From positions 62,001-126,000 of the forward strand of contig DIYP01000007.1 of the NCBI GenBank assembly GCA_002427735.1: 64,000 nt of DNA, read 5' to 3'. Below are positions 8,731-17,631 of the stretch, piece after piece; positions within the stretch are counted from its first letter, which is position 1; each line of letters opens with the position of its first letter. A program made the position numbers and the translations under genes. Below the pieces are notes generated by a model. The model saw only the letters and a program-made list of their open reading frames with translations. It was not told the DNA's origin and did no database searches. Origin of the DNA: Flavobacteriales bacterium UBA6051 (GTDB lineage: Bacteria; Bacteroidota; Bacteroidia; Flavobacteriales_D; Crocinitomicaceae).

Positions 8731-9546
8731 ATGTCTGTGCATCAGAATGTAAAAAAAGTGACGACTCATGTTCTTCAGGAGATGAAGAATGCAGGAGAAA
8801 AAATTACCATGTTAACAGGGTATGACTATACCATGGCGCGTATTATTGATAGAGCTGGAATTGACGTGATTCTTGTCGGCGATTCTGCGTCAAATGTTAT
8901 GGCAGGTCACGAAACTACTTTACCGATTACCTTAAATGAGATGATCTATCATGCTTCTTCAGTTGTAAGGGGAGTAGATAGAGCGCTAGTTGTTGTTGAT
9001 ATGCCTTTTGGATCTTATCAGGGGAATTCAAAAGAAGCACTTTCAAGTGCGATTCGCATTATGAAGGAATCTGGGGGGCATGCGGTTAAACTGGAAGGAG
9101 GACAAGAAGTTCTTGAGTCGATTACACGTATTTTAACGGCAGGTATTCCTGTAATGGGACATCTTGGATTAACACCGCAGTCGATTTATAAATTCGGAAC
9201 ATATGTCGTTCGCGCAAGAGAGGAAGATGAGGCTTCTCGATTAATTGAAGATGCAAAAGCACTAGAGGCAGCTGGCTGTTTTGCAATAGTTCTGGAGAAA
9301 ATACCAGCTGAACTTGCGGCAAAGGTCGCCAAAGAAGTAAATATTCCAATTATAGGAATTGGTGCCGGCGGTGGCGTCGATGGTCAGGTATTGGTAGTGC
9401 ATGATATGTTAGGGATCAATAACGAGTTTTCACCGCGCTTTCTCCGAAAATACCACAATCTTTTCCAAGAAATGATGGGTGCTTTTCATCGATATATTGA
9501 AGATGTCCGTTCCGGCGACTTCCCGAATGAAGAGGAGCAGTATTAA
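8731..9546 (+). CDS. panB: 3-methyl-2-oxobutanoate hydroxymethyltransferase
   Basis: The 271-aa protein catalyses the first committed step of pantothenate synthesis, adding a hydroxymethyl group from methylene-tetrahydrofolate to alpha-ketoisovalerate. Family motifs are clear: MLTGYDYTMARIIDRAG, VGDSASNVMAGHETTLPIT, VVDMPFGSYQGN, VKLEGG, MGHLGLTPQS and IGIGAGGGVDGQVLVVHDMLG. Length and motifs are typical and complete. An RluA-type gene follows 25 bp downstream on the same strand. The pathway connects with coaD at 60116-60574, but the two loci are not linked as an operon. Confidence 0.96.
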   Translation: MSVHQNVKKVTTHVLQEMKNAGEKITMLTGYDYTMARIIDRAGIDVILVGDSASNVMAGHETTLPITLNEMIYHASSVVRGVDRALVVVDMPFGSYQGNSKEALSSAIRIMKESGGHAVKLEGGQEVLESITRILTAGIPVMGHLGLTPQSIYKFGTYVVRAREEDEASRLIEDAKALEAAGCFAIVLEKIPAELAAKVAKEVNIPIIGIGAGGGVDGQVLVVHDMLGINNEFSPRFLRKYHNLFQEMMGAFHRYIEDVRSGDFPNEEEQY

Positions 9547-9571
9547 TATTAGATTGTTTTGCTAATTATTT

Positions 9572-10264
9572 ATGACTCACTTCAATGCAATTGATGTTTT
9601 ACACGAAGACAACCACACCATTGTGGTCAACAAACGTGCTTCCGATATTGTTCAAGGAGATAAAACGGGAGATGAACCATTAGTAGAAAAGGTAAAGAAA
9701 TACATCAAGGAGAAATACAACAAACCTGGGAATGTATTTTGCGGTGTGGTCCATCGCCTCGATCGGCCTACGAGTGGTGCAATTGTTTTTGCCAGAACGA
9801 GCAAAGCACTACCTCGTCTAAATGCTCAATTCAAGGAGAAAACGACGCGAAAAATCTATTGGGCAGTTGTTGAGCAAAAACCTAAAAAGGCAAGCGATAA
9901 GTTGGTTCATTTTCTTAAAAAGAATGAAAAACAGAATAAATCGTACGCATCAAATACTGAAATAGAAGGCTCTAAAAGAGCTGTACTGAACTACACGTTA
10001 AAAGCGTCTTCAGACAAGTATCATTTATTAGAAATAGAGCTGGAAACAGGCAGGCACCATCAGATTCGTTGTCAATTATCGAGCGTTGGCTTTATTATCA
10101 AGGGAGATTTGAAATATGGCGCGCGTCGTTCGAATAAAGATGGTTCCATTCATCTACATGCGAGACAATTGGAATATACTCATCCAACAACGAAGGAACT
10201 CGTTACAGTAACGGCACCAGTGCCCAAGGATGCGTTATGGGAGTTTTTCGAGAAGGTCGTTTGA
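9572..10264 (+). CDS. RluA-family pseudouridine synthase
   Basis: The 230-aa protein has the catalytic motif VHRLDRPTSGAIVFA, whose aspartate attacks the uridine ring, together with ARTSKALPRLNAQF, RKIYWAVVE and the late ETGRHHQIRCQL. It lacks an N-terminal S4 domain, like the short RluA/RluC-type enzymes of Bacteroidota. It isomerises uridine in rRNA or tRNA; the exact target cannot be read from the sequence. It lies 25 bp after panB, probably on the same transcript. Confidence 0.9.
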   Translation: MTHFNAIDVLHEDNHTIVVNKRASDIVQGDKTGDEPLVEKVKKYIKEKYNKPGNVFCGVVHRLDRPTSGAIVFARTSKALPRLNAQFKEKTTRKIYWAVVEQKPKKASDKLVHFLKKNEKQNKSYASNTEIEGSKRAVLNYTLKASSDKYHLLEIELETGRHHQIRCQLSSVGFIIKGDLKYGARRSNKDGSIHLHARQLEYTHPTTKELVTVTAPVPKDALWEFFEKVV

Positions 10265-10359
10265 TCGTAAGCGGATTGGGTATTTATCACTATGTAACTC
10301 AAGGCACACTCACGTATATTCAATTCTTTTATCTTCGTTAGAATCAAATATGTAATACA

Positions 10360-10614
10360 ATGGAATTCGAAACAATAGTAGATGTTAGAACGCGTGAGGA
10401 GTTTGCTGGTGGGAATGTAGCCGGTTCGATTAATATTCCTCTACAAGAGGTCGTTGAACGTGAGTCTGAAATTATGGAATTGAAACAGCCAGTTCTGTTT
10501 TGCTGTGCTAGCGGTGGACGAAGCGGTCAGGCGACGCAGTACTTTAAAGCTAAAGGGCTTGATTGTGACAATGGCGGCGGTTGGCTGGAAGTGAATGCAC
10601 GAGTCAATGCTTAA
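10360..10614 (+). CDS. Single-domain rhodanese-like protein
   Basis: The 84-aa cytoplasmic protein starts with VDVRTREEFAGGNVAGSINIPL and has the active-site loop CCASGGRSGQA, in which the second cysteine fits the rhodanese CxxGxR pattern. Such stand-alone rhodaneses carry persulfide sulfur; the acceptor is unknown. It is about 20 residues shorter than the usual 100-aa domain but ends in a typical GGW motif, so it looks complete. A bidirectional terminator follows immediately. Confidence 0.85.
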   Translation: MEFETIVDVRTREEFAGGNVAGSINIPLQEVVERESEIMELKQPVLFCCASGGRSGQATQYFKAKGLDCDNGGGWLEVNARVNA

Positions 10615-10631
10615 TCAAAAGAAATAAAAAA

Positions 10632-10660
10632 AGCCGATCATAATTGATCGGCTTTTTTTT
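10632..10660. terminator. Bidirectional terminator
   Basis: AGCCGATCA and TGATCGGCT form a 9-bp stem with a 4-nt loop (10632-10653), flanked by A7 on the left and T8 on the right. It serves both the rhodanese gene on the plus strand and the M23 peptidase gene on the minus strand, which converge here. Confidence 0.88.
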
Positions 10661-10676
10661 GGATTAAAACTCTTCA

Positions 10677-11534
10677 CTAGTTAACGCGAATGCGTTGACC
10701 GATCTGAAGAATCGAATTTCTATTGAGTCCGTTTAAGTTACAAAGCGCGTCTACTGTTGTTCCATTTCGTGCCGCTATTTTAGATAAGGTATCACCGGAA
10801 CGAATTGAATACACGGTTCCCTCGGCTAAATGATCTTGATGTGGAATGGATTTAGGACGATAGTTCGACTTCTGCAATAAATCTGCTACCTGAACAGATT
10901 CTTTACGCAAGCAGTAGTGCTCTGTGTCAAATACTTTTTCAGGATCAAAAGCAACATCATGATAGCGCATTTCAAAATGCAAGTGCGGTGAGTATGAACG
11001 CCCTGTACTTCCTCCCAATCCAATGACTTCACCTGCCTTTACAACCTGGTTTGGTTTTACTTTAATCTTTGAAAGATGGGCGTAGTATGTTTCTAATCCA
11101 TTTGCGTGGCGAATGATGATTAATCGACCAAAGCCTCCGCTGTTATATTTGGCATAGCGGACTTTACCATCGAAAGCAGACACAATTTGTTCACCAGTTT
11201 TTAGAGGAATGTCAATTCCCTTATGGTACGAGCCATGTCGTCGACCAAAACCTGATGTCGTTTTCTTTTCTATTGGGAAAGCGTATCCGTGAATGGAATC
11301 CATTAGGTGTATTATATCCTCTCCAGATGATCCATCTTGCTGATAGCTAAATGTCACATTCACTTGCCAATCTTCTGTGAAGATAGCAGATGTGTCGTAA
11401 AAAGTAACATGTTCGTCTTTTTCATGACGTACTGAATCTTTGTCACCATTTACAACTACTTGAGGTATTTTTTCGGTAATCGCAAATGTTGTTCCGATCA
11501 AAGAAATAAACAGAAAGGTGGAGAATATTTTCAT
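10677..11534 (-). CDS. M23 family peptidase with C-terminal LysM domain
   Basis: The 285-aa protein has an N-terminal signal sequence and an M23/LytM domain (about 85-200) with the zinc motif HKGID (H104, D108), YYAHLSK (H153) and SPHLHFEMR (H184, H186). A LysM domain follows at about 240-285 (YSIRSGDTLSKIAARNGTTV, then a GQRIRVN end). All metal ligands are present, so it is predicted to be an active periplasmic endopeptidase cutting peptidoglycan cross-links, with LysM binding the glycan. It is a single-gene unit between two terminators. Confidence 0.92.
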   Translation of the reverse strand: MKIFSTFLFISLIGTTFAITEKIPQVVVNGDKDSVRHEKDEHVTFYDTSAIFTEDWQVNVTFSYQQDGSSGEDIIHLMDSIHGYAFPIEKKTTSGFGRRHGSYHKGIDIPLKTGEQIVSAFDGKVRYAKYNSGGFGRLIIIRHANGLETYYAHLSKIKVKPNQVVKAGEVIGLGGSTGRSYSPHLHFEMRYHDVAFDPEKVFDTEHYCLRKESVQVADLLQKSNYRPKSIPHQDHLAEGTVYSIRSGDTLSKIAARNGTTVDALCNLNGLNRNSILQIGQRIRVN

Positions 11535-11556
11535 GTTTTATCAACTAATTTGAGAG

Positions 11557-11564
11557 CAAAACTA
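11557..11564 (-). promoter_or_regulatory. Candidate -7 element for the M23 peptidase gene
   Basis: TAGTTTTG on the minus strand matches TAnnTTTG exactly, 22 nt upstream of the ATG at 11534. A TTG lies 16 nt further upstream, near the expected -33 position. Confidence 0.38.
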
Positions 11565-11630
11565 ATTGATTTCTAAGGATCAACGATCGATTCTTCTGAT
11601 AAAAACTGTTAAAAGAAATTGATCAACAAA

Positions 11631-11656
11631 AAAAGGAGACTGCTTAGTCTCCTTTT
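11631..11656 (-). terminator. Terminator of the M43 protease gene
   Basis: AAAAGGAGACT and AGTCTCCTTTT form an 11-bp stem with a 4-nt loop. On the minus strand it continues into seven T. It lies 22 bp after the M43 protease stop codon at 11678. Confidence 0.85.
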
Positions 11657-11677
11657 TGTTTGATTATAACTTACTGA

Positions 11678-12988
11678 TTATTTAACGCAAATTCTGCGTG
11701 TTCCTGAAGCGCCTTTATCATTACTTAGTTCCAATATATACACCCCTTGTTGGAGTGATGAGATATCAATGATTTGTTGATCTCCGTTCAGGTTAAACTG
11801 TTTAACAATGGTGCCCGAAAGTGCATATACGTTTGCATTAGACAGTCCTTGTATTCCACTTAATGTTAGATTTCCAGATGTAGGATTTGGATAAGCATCC
11901 CAATGTGCCAAATCAGTTTCATTTAATCCAGCTGGATTGTTGTAAACAAGATCGTAGCGCTCATTCTCTAAAACGCCGTGCATTAAGTCTACTTGCCCTT
12001 GCGTGAAGCTATTTTGACATGTTTCAGCAGAGTAATCCATGTAGTTTTCAATCATATCAGGAAGGTCCACACCTTGAATGTTATCTGTACATGTATTTTT
12101 GGAAGGGTCACAATCCGTTTCGGACTGAGCGTCTGCGTTAGGAGTGTCATCGATACCATCTTGTGCTGAGCAATCACCGTCTCCCCAAATGTGTCTTAGT
12201 CCGAGATAGTGACCTACTTCATGTGTAGATGTTCTTCCTCGAACATCCATTGGCCCTGCTCCTGCATCCAAAGGATTGGGATTGTTACTTCCGAAAGCCT
12301 GAAACTGAACAACTACTCCATCGCTTAGTCCATTAACAGAACCAGCCGGCCAGTTCGGTAGTCCAGGAGGCGGTGTAGCATAACCCAAAAGTGCAGTAAC
12401 TTCCTGTCCAAAAAAGTCAACGGACATATTACAGACCCAGATATTCAAATAGCGTGATTGATCCCAAGGGTCAATTCCTCCATCAGCAGTACTTTTAACT
12501 TTTTCCAGATCAGAGAAATCTCCACCGAGTACTGCAAGCGAGCCAAAGCTTTCTGTCGTCGTAAAGGTTCTTGTGATTCCAGTTGTTGGCATTCCGTTAG
12601 GGTCAACTTGCGCAAGTTTAAAACGAATGCCTGGAGCGCCTTTCACGATATCAAAATCTGAACGCATGTTCACAGTATCTGCATTTAATCGCTGATAATC
12701 CTCATTAAGAACACGAATCTGGTCCAAAACGACAGAATCATCAAGATTTTGAGCAGGGATATTGTGAACTATGTGTACGACAACGGGAATGGTATAGGTG
12801 TAGTTGCTTTTGTTTTGATTAGCGGCAGAGTAGGCTTTAGCATTTTCAAAAGCAGCATTGACCTGCTCGAGGAATCCTGGTGTCAATGATTCCTGATATT
12901 GTATCGCTTCGGGTGTCATACAGCGGTTCAACTGTGCAAAACTGGAAATAGAAAAGCCGATGGCTATAAGAAGTAGCGTTGTTTTCAT
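11678..12988 (-). CDS. Secreted M43 (cytophagalysin-type) metalloprotease with T9SS sorting domain
   Basis: The 436-aa protein has a signal peptide (MKTTLLLIAIGFSISSFAQ), a metzincin catalytic domain and a C-terminal sorting domain. The zinc motif HEVGHYLGLRH (256-266) has the full HExxHxxGxxH form, and ENYMDYSAETC supplies the Met-turn; this matches the pappalysin/cytophagalysin family M43. The last roughly 75 residues (YPNPTSGNLTLSG through a GVYILEL motif to RRICVK) are a T9SS type A C-terminal domain, so the enzyme is predicted to cross the outer membrane and be released or surface-anchored. It is probably a degradative protease. It forms its own unit with promoter-like and terminator sequences. 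Confidence 0.93.
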   Translation of the reverse strand: MKTTLLLIAIGFSISSFAQLNRCMTPEAIQYQESLTPGFLEQVNAAFENAKAYSAANQNKSNYTYTIPVVVHIVHNIPAQNLDDSVVLDQIRVLNEDYQRLNADTVNMRSDFDIVKGAPGIRFKLAQVDPNGMPTTGITRTFTTTESFGSLAVLGGDFSDLEKVKSTADGGIDPWDQSRYLNIWVCNMSVDFFGQEVTALLGYATPPPGLPNWPAGSVNGLSDGVVVQFQAFGSNNPNPLDAGAGPMDVRGRTSTHEVGHYLGLRHIWGDGDCSAQDGIDDTPNADAQSETDCDPSKNTCTDNIQGVDLPDMIENYMDYSAETCQNSFTQGQVDLMHGVLENERYDLVYNNPAGLNETDLAHWDAYPNPTSGNLTLSGIQGLSNANVYALSGTIVKQFNLNGDQQIIDISSLQQGVYILELSNDKGASGTRRICVK

Positions 12989-13011
12989 TGGGTTTCAAAA
13001 TTTAGTGCACC

Positions 13012-13019
13012 CAAATGTA
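13012..13019 (-). promoter_or_regulatory. Candidate -7 element for the M43 protease gene
   Basis: TACATTTG on the minus strand is an exact TAnnTTTG match 23 nt upstream of the ATG at 12988. No clear -33 TTG is visible. Confidence 0.35.
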
Positions 13020-13084
13020 CCATATTTTTAGGGTGATACTTTTTGGATTTTTATTAGTGGTCGAGTTGTTGGACAAGTGGCGAC

Positions 13085-14236
13085 TCATTTCTTTATGAGC
13101 ATCTTACGATAACTGGATGAGTTTCCCTTTAATTCGATGATGTATGAACCGGTCGGAAGATAATTTAAGGAAATCTCTTCGGGTAAATAATCTCCAGAAA
13201 GGAGAATTTGACCGTTAAGAGCGTAAATGGTCCATTCACTAATTTGCTCAGATGACTCTATGAATAAAGATTGAGAAGTTGGATTCGGGTAGACAATAAT
13301 TTCTGGAGAATCATTTTCCGTAATTCCTGCAATCAATGGAGTGCTGAGCATGTACTCCCAAACGGCATCATTAATGATTGAGTTTTTGACTGGAGTATTA
13401 TGATTCAGAAGCACGAAACCTGGAGACTGTTTTGTGTAAAGGCAATGTGAGTTTCCATATGGTGGAGAAGAGATGTCGACCAGTGTCGTATCATCATTGT
13501 CTAGCATGCCAATGGTTTCTATGTTGGTAAACTGTTTTGAGAAATCGACGACTTCATCGTACAAGCTGAGGTAAACAAAATGTCGACCCGTGGATGTTGT
13601 TCCAGGTGAACCAAGCCAATTGGCACCACCAGCAAAAAAATCGCTGTAATCATTAGGGCCTGAAAACATTAAAACTCGTTCAACAGGATACTGTTTTGAT
13701 AAATAACTGGCGTGCCCTGAACCTTGTGAGTGGCCACCAGTGATTACTTTGGACCAATCAATAGCATTTGACGATTGAAGAAATTGTCCCCAGTTTTCTC
13801 CGGGCTGATTTGTTGAAAGGTGCTGAATTAAACGAAGGGTTCTGGTGTAAATGGAGTTTAAAGTGTCTACACTTACCGCCGAGCTCAGCGGCGTTCCATA
13901 ACAGATCTCTTGTCGAAAGTTATCAAACGCAAGATTGTCAGAACTTCCAGAAAGGCTTGCCGCTGCTACGTCGTTCGGATAACTTAGGTTAATGACATGA
14001 TAACCAAGATTCGCGGCAAAATTACGCAGTGCGATATATTGAGAGGTGTTACTGTTTGTTCCTCCAATGAATAGGAAGAGCTTATTAACTTCAGGGATGC
14101 CGGGCAAGGTTACCGCATGACTATCTTGTGAGAAAGCATAACCAGCATCCGTTTCGTTGGGTTGAACATAATACGTGGACTGCGAAAAACAGTAGCTAAA
14201 TAAAAGAATTGAAACGGCTAATAGTAGGAATCTCAT
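13085..14236 (-). CDS. Secreted alpha/beta hydrolase (BPSS1187-like) with T9SS sorting domain
   Basis: The 383-aa protein has a signal peptide (cleavage after FSQ), an alpha/beta-hydrolase region and a T9SS type A C-terminal domain (YPNPTSQSLFIES through GSYIIELKG to the end). GGHSQGSGHA places a nucleophile serine at about 170 in a GxSxG elbow, preceded by LFLFIGGTNSN near the oxyanion strand and followed by LSLYDEVVDF as a candidate acid. The overall pattern resembles the BPSS1187-type hydrolase family, whose substrates are unknown. It is exported by the same route as its M43 neighbour but probably transcribed separately. Confidence 0.8.
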   Translation of the reverse strand: MRFLLLAVSILLFSYCFSQSTYYVQPNETDAGYAFSQDSHAVTLPGIPEVNKLFLFIGGTNSNTSQYIALRNFAANLGYHVINLSYPNDVAAASLSGSSDNLAFDNFRQEICYGTPLSSAVSVDTLNSIYTRTLRLIQHLSTNQPGENWGQFLQSSNAIDWSKVITGGHSQGSGHASYLSKQYPVERVLMFSGPNDYSDFFAGGANWLGSPGTTSTGRHFVYLSLYDEVVDFSKQFTNIETIGMLDNDDTTLVDISSPPYGNSHCLYTKQSPGFVLLNHNTPVKNSIINDAVWEYMLSTPLIAGITENDSPEIIVYPNPTSQSLFIESSEQISEWTIYALNGQILLSGDYLPEEISLNYLPTGSYIIELKGNSSSYRKMLIKK

Positions 14237-14252
14237 GGTGTTAGGTCTTCAC

Positions 14253-14260
14253 CAAAGATA
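14253..14260 (-). promoter_or_regulatory. Candidate -7 element for the secreted hydrolase gene
   Basis: TATCTTTG on the minus strand matches TAnnTTTG exactly, 16 nt before the ATG at 14236. Confidence 0.35.
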
Positions 14261-14287
14261 CGATTTTCAGCTGGGATTTTATTCTAA

Positions 14288-14947
14288 TTAAGCAGGGTGA
14301 ATACCATTTTGAACAGCATATGCCAGTATTCCGGAAGTGTCTTTTGCGCTCAGTTTGGTCAGTATACGGGAAATATGATCTCGGACGACGTTTTCAGTAA
14401 TCTCCAATTTCAGCGCGATTATTTCCGTAGGTTTTGATTTGCACAATAGCCTGATGACTTCATTTTCTTCTTCTGATATTGGCTCAATTGGCTCGCCGGG
14501 AACAAGTTTCCCCTCATCAATTAATTGTGCAATCATGCTAATTGGCGTCATTTCGTGTACGAAGAAGCCTTTGTGATATACATCACGAATGGCAACATTT
14601 AAATGTTCTGGGGCGCAATCTTTGGAGAGATAGCCATGTGCACCAAGTTTCATATATTTTTCAATATATGCTTGGCCAAAATACATGGTGACAATGATGA
14701 CGCGAACATGTGGAAATTCATCCACCAAAACTTTCAACGCTTCACGACCATCAAGCACAGGCATGTTTAAATCGAGCAGTACGACATCGACTTCCTGCTT
14801 TTCCATTCCGTCAAGTAACTCCTTGCCATGAGCAGCTTTCAGTACAACCTGAAAATCATCCTGACTATTCAATACAGTCGTGAGTGTATTTCTCAGAAGC
14901 TGATGGTCTTCTGCTATAGCAATGCGTATGTGTTGATCGGTGTTCAT
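14288..14947 (-). CDS. NarL/LuxR-family response regulator (orphan)
   Basis: The 219-aa protein has an N-terminal receiver domain with acidic pocket AEDH, phospho-acceptor Asp59 in LLDLNMPVLDG, a conserved VTM and K in LSKDC. A C-terminal helix-turn-helix (about 150-215) follows, with the LuxR-type pattern EEENEVIRLLCKSKPTEIIA. It should be a phosphorylation-controlled DNA-binding regulator. No histidine kinase is adjacent, so it is an orphan here; its partner must be encoded elsewhere or be one of the hybrid kinases common in this phylum. Confidence 0.9.
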   Translation of the reverse strand: MNTDQHIRIAIAEDHQLLRNTLTTVLNSQDDFQVVLKAAHGKELLDGMEKQEVDVVLLDLNMPVLDGREALKVLVDEFPHVRVIIVTMYFGQAYIEKYMKLGAHGYLSKDCAPEHLNVAIRDVYHKGFFVHEMTPISMIAQLIDEGKLVPGEPIEPISEEENEVIRLLCKSKPTEIIALKLEITENVVRDHISRILTKLSAKDTSGILAYAVQNGIHPA

Positions 14948-15121
14948 GTCGAGTTGTCACAGAAATGTAACAATACAAAGATCGTGATTTTTGACCGTAT
15001 TCTTGATATAGCATCGAATATTAGGTATTTAGTGCATAAGAGTGACGTATTATTCCTTCGGTTTTGATAGGTAGAAAGTGCACAACTTCGATACCTTTCT
15101 TAAGTTTGTATAACATGAAAA

Positions 15122-15143
15122 AGGGATAGCTTTCACTATCCCT
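15122..15143 (-). terminator. Rho-independent terminator
   Basis: AGGGATAG and CTATCCCT form an 8-bp stem with a 6-nt loop. On the minus strand it leads into a T5 run. It follows the stop codon of the 15168-15602 gene by 25 bp. Confidence 0.75.
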
Positions 15144-15167
15144 CTTAAATCAATTTGTACAAATTGT

Positions 15168-15602
15168 TTATTCAGCCGACGCTGAAAGCCCAGCGTTAAA
15201 ATTCTTCATTACTTCAGAAGAATCGCCTGTATCAAAGTTCGGTGTAATCTGAATTACGCTACCGTTGTCATTAAACATAATAGCCGCTGATTTTTCTCCA
15301 CTGTCCAGCATGATATTAAGAATAACACGGTAGATAACAACTTCTTTATCTCCAATTCTAAATGGTGTTGGTGGAATGTCCGACATAAATGCAAGACGAC
15401 CAGCTAATCCAATTGGATGAAGTGTAATATTAACCATTGATTCATTGATGTCGATAAGGTGAGCGATACCCATGCCATTTTCGAAATCCCAATGGAAAGA
15501 AAACGTTGAAACCGCTTCATCCAGCACTAGTTCACTGCCTTTGAACAATTTGTTAACATTCAAATCAAATACTTCGTGTTCGGGTACTTTACTTTCTGCC
15601 AT
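15168..15602 (-). CDS. Cytoplasmic protein of unknown function
   Basis: The 144-aa protein has no signal peptide, no membrane segment and no motif I can name. It is acidic and alternates beta-like stretches (FSFHWDFENGMGIAHLIDIN, VVIYRVILNIML, SAAIMFNDNGSVIQI) with a polar C-terminus, suggesting one compact beta-rich domain. It has its own terminator at 15122-15143 and about 200 bp of non-coding DNA upstream, so it is a stand-alone transcript. Confidence 0.65.
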   Translation of the reverse strand: MAESKVPEHEVFDLNVNKLFKGSELVLDEAVSTFSFHWDFENGMGIAHLIDINESMVNITLHPIGLAGRLAFMSDIPPTPFRIGDKEVVIYRVILNIMLDSGEKSAAIMFNDNGSVIQITPNFDTGDSSEVMKNFNAGLSASAE

Positions 15603-15802
15603 GATAATTTTTTTAGTGATTATTTAAAGGTTTTGCCTAAAAGTAAAGGATGCATTTGGATGAACTGAACAGGAATATACCTGTTTTACCACCGTATTTA
15701 TACCTGATTTAATGGTTGTAGAATTAGGAAGTCAAGGGAAGGATGTTGATAATTTGATTAAAAATCCGTCAATAGGTTGATTAATTATTAAGATGTTTGC
15801 AT

Positions 15803-16867
15803 ATGGCGAAGTCGAAAAAACATATTTCCGGGAGAGGAGCACAAAACAACCCGAGTAATCGTTTTTCTCGTCATCGCTATGAAGATGAAACGCCTTCGGC
15901 AGATGATTCTATTTCAACAAAAACCAGGTATCTCGATGTTTTTCCAAAAACAATTGTCAATAAGGTGACGAGTCCTGATGTTGGAATGGATTACTCTTTA
16001 AATCCATATCAAGGATGTGAGCATGGCTGCACGTATTGCTATGCCAGACCGACCCATGAGTATTGGGGGTATAGTCCAGGGTTGGATTTTGAACGCGTAA
16101 TAATGATCAAGAAAAATGCACCTGATTTATTACGCCAAACACTCAAAAAGAAAAATTGGTCAGTAAAACCAATTGTTTTATCCGGTAACACAGATTGCTA
16201 TCAACCCTGCGAACGTGAGTTTGAATTAACGCGTGAATTGTTGAAGGTTTTTCTGGAATTCAGGCATCCTGTAGGTATCATAACCAAAAATGTTTTGATC
16301 CAGCGCGATTTTGACATTGTGGAAGAGTTGGCCAGTATGAATCTTATAGCTGTGAACTTGAGCATTACTACGTTAGATGAAGACACGAGGAGAAGACTTG
16401 AGCCACGGACTTCAACAGCAGCTAAAAAATTAACGCTGGTTCAAGAATTGTCGGACATGAATGTGCCCGTTAATGTTATGGCCGCGCCAATTATTCCTGC
16501 AATCAATGATCATGAAGTACTTGCCATTGCCGAAGCAGCGTCACGGAGAGGAGCGACGAATTTTCATTCGCACGTCGTTCGACTTATGGGACCTAATGAA
16601 GAAATTTTTGAGACTTGGTTAGAGGGGAATTACCCAGACCGCAAAAGTAAAGTGATGAATCAATTGCGCTCAATTCATGCAGGAAAAACCGGTAGTTCCA
16701 CGTTTGGTATTCGACAAAGGGGAGAGGGAGCATTTGCTCTTAATTTACAGCGCCAATTGCAAATAGCAAGGAACAAATTCTTTCCAAACCCAAAGACTGT
16801 AAGCCTCAGAAGGGATTTATTTCGCAAGCCTTCTGAAGGCGGGCAGCTGGATCTTTTTAATGGTTGA
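15803..16867 (+). CDS. PA0069-family radical SAM protein
   Basis: The 354-aa protein carries the radical SAM cluster motif CEHGCTYCY (C72, C76, C79) in the family context SLNPYQGCEHGCTYC, followed by LSGNTDCYQPCE and GIITKN. N-terminal GRGAQNNPSNRFSR and RRRLEPRT further on are hallmarks of the PA0069 (Rv2578c) family. These enzymes bind a 4Fe-4S cluster and cleave S-adenosylmethionine; the substrate is not known. The frame extends back to a TTG at 15797, but the ATG at 15803 gives the usual N-terminus MAKSKK. Confidence 0.92.
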   Translation: MAKSKKHISGRGAQNNPSNRFSRHRYEDETPSADDSISTKTRYLDVFPKTIVNKVTSPDVGMDYSLNPYQGCEHGCTYCYARPTHEYWGYSPGLDFERVIMIKKNAPDLLRQTLKKKNWSVKPIVLSGNTDCYQPCEREFELTRELLKVFLEFRHPVGIITKNVLIQRDFDIVEELASMNLIAVNLSITTLDEDTRRRLEPRTSTAAKKLTLVQELSDMNVPVNVMAAPIIPAINDHEVLAIAEAASRRGATNFHSHVVRLMGPNEEIFETWLEGNYPDRKSKVMNQLRSIHAGKTGSSTFGIRQRGEGAFALNLQRQLQIARNKFFPNPKTVSLRRDLFRKPSEGGQLDLFNG

Positions 16868-16968
16868 TTCACAGTTTTTTATAGTTGTTTCAAGTTTAAA
16901 ATACCAGAATCACGGTATTTACTTTTATCGATTTATTTAGGTTCTTGTACGAAAATTTAAAGATCCCT

Positions 16969-17631
16969 ATGCGCCACCTAGATGAATTTTCAATGTACGG
17001 AAACAGAAGAGTTGTTTTGAATCGATATGCCTTTCATGGTGAATTAAAGGAGCAGCCAATCTTATCGTTTTGTCAAGAACAGGGAATAGCACCGGACTTC
17101 CTTGAAATCATTTGGGAAGCTTTTCAGCAGGATTCAACACCAGACGAACATCTTTTGATGAAGTTCGATCTTGATATCATACTGGCTTACCTGAAAAAAA
17201 CGCACCATTATTATAAGGATCGGTTAATTCCGGAATTAGAAATGACACTGCATAATATTTCATTAGAACATGCCGTCGATCACATCATTATTTCAGAGTT
17301 GAGTAGCACATTCTATGCTTACAAAAAAGACTTAATTGCGCACATCGAAGAGGAAGAAAACGGCTTTTTTCGCTATGCGGAACAAATAATTCAGGATAAG
17401 TTCATGATAGGGATGGACCTTGCTAGTCAGTTTTCGTTAGATCACGTGCATGAAGAAGATGCAATAGAAGAAATGATTCGTTTTGTCAAAAAGTATTTAC
17501 CCGTTTCCGATCGCCTTTCTCAACGCATTTTCGTCTCAAAACTACAGCTGCTCAGAAGAGATCTATTAATTCATGCATTTGTAGAAGACAACGTTTTTGT
17601 ACCGAGAGTATTGGAATTAGAACTGAAGTGA
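16969..17631 (+). CDS. Hemerythrin-like (RIC/ScdA-type) protein
   Basis: The 220-aa protein carries an iron-ligand pattern across its C-terminal 160 residues: YLKKTHHYY, DLIAHIEEEENGFF, DHVHEEDAIEE and LLIHAFVEDNVFVP. This matches the hemerythrin/HHE four-helix fold, and the spacing is most like RIC (YtfE/ScdA) di-iron proteins that repair damaged Fe-S clusters. The N-terminal 50 residues occupy the place of the ScdA N domain but lack its Cys-Cys pair. A TTG at 16945 is an alternative start. Its stop abuts the stop of the convergent deiminase gene with no spacer. Confidence 0.7.
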   Translation: MRHLDEFSMYGNRRVVLNRYAFHGELKEQPILSFCQEQGIAPDFLEIIWEAFQQDSTPDEHLLMKFDLDIILAYLKKTHHYYKDRLIPELEMTLHNISLEHAVDHIIISELSSTFYAYKKDLIAHIEEEENGFFRYAEQIIQDKFMIGMDLASQFSLDHVHEEDAIEEMIRFVKKYLPVSDRLSQRIFVSKLQLLRRDLLIHAFVEDNVFVPRVLELELK

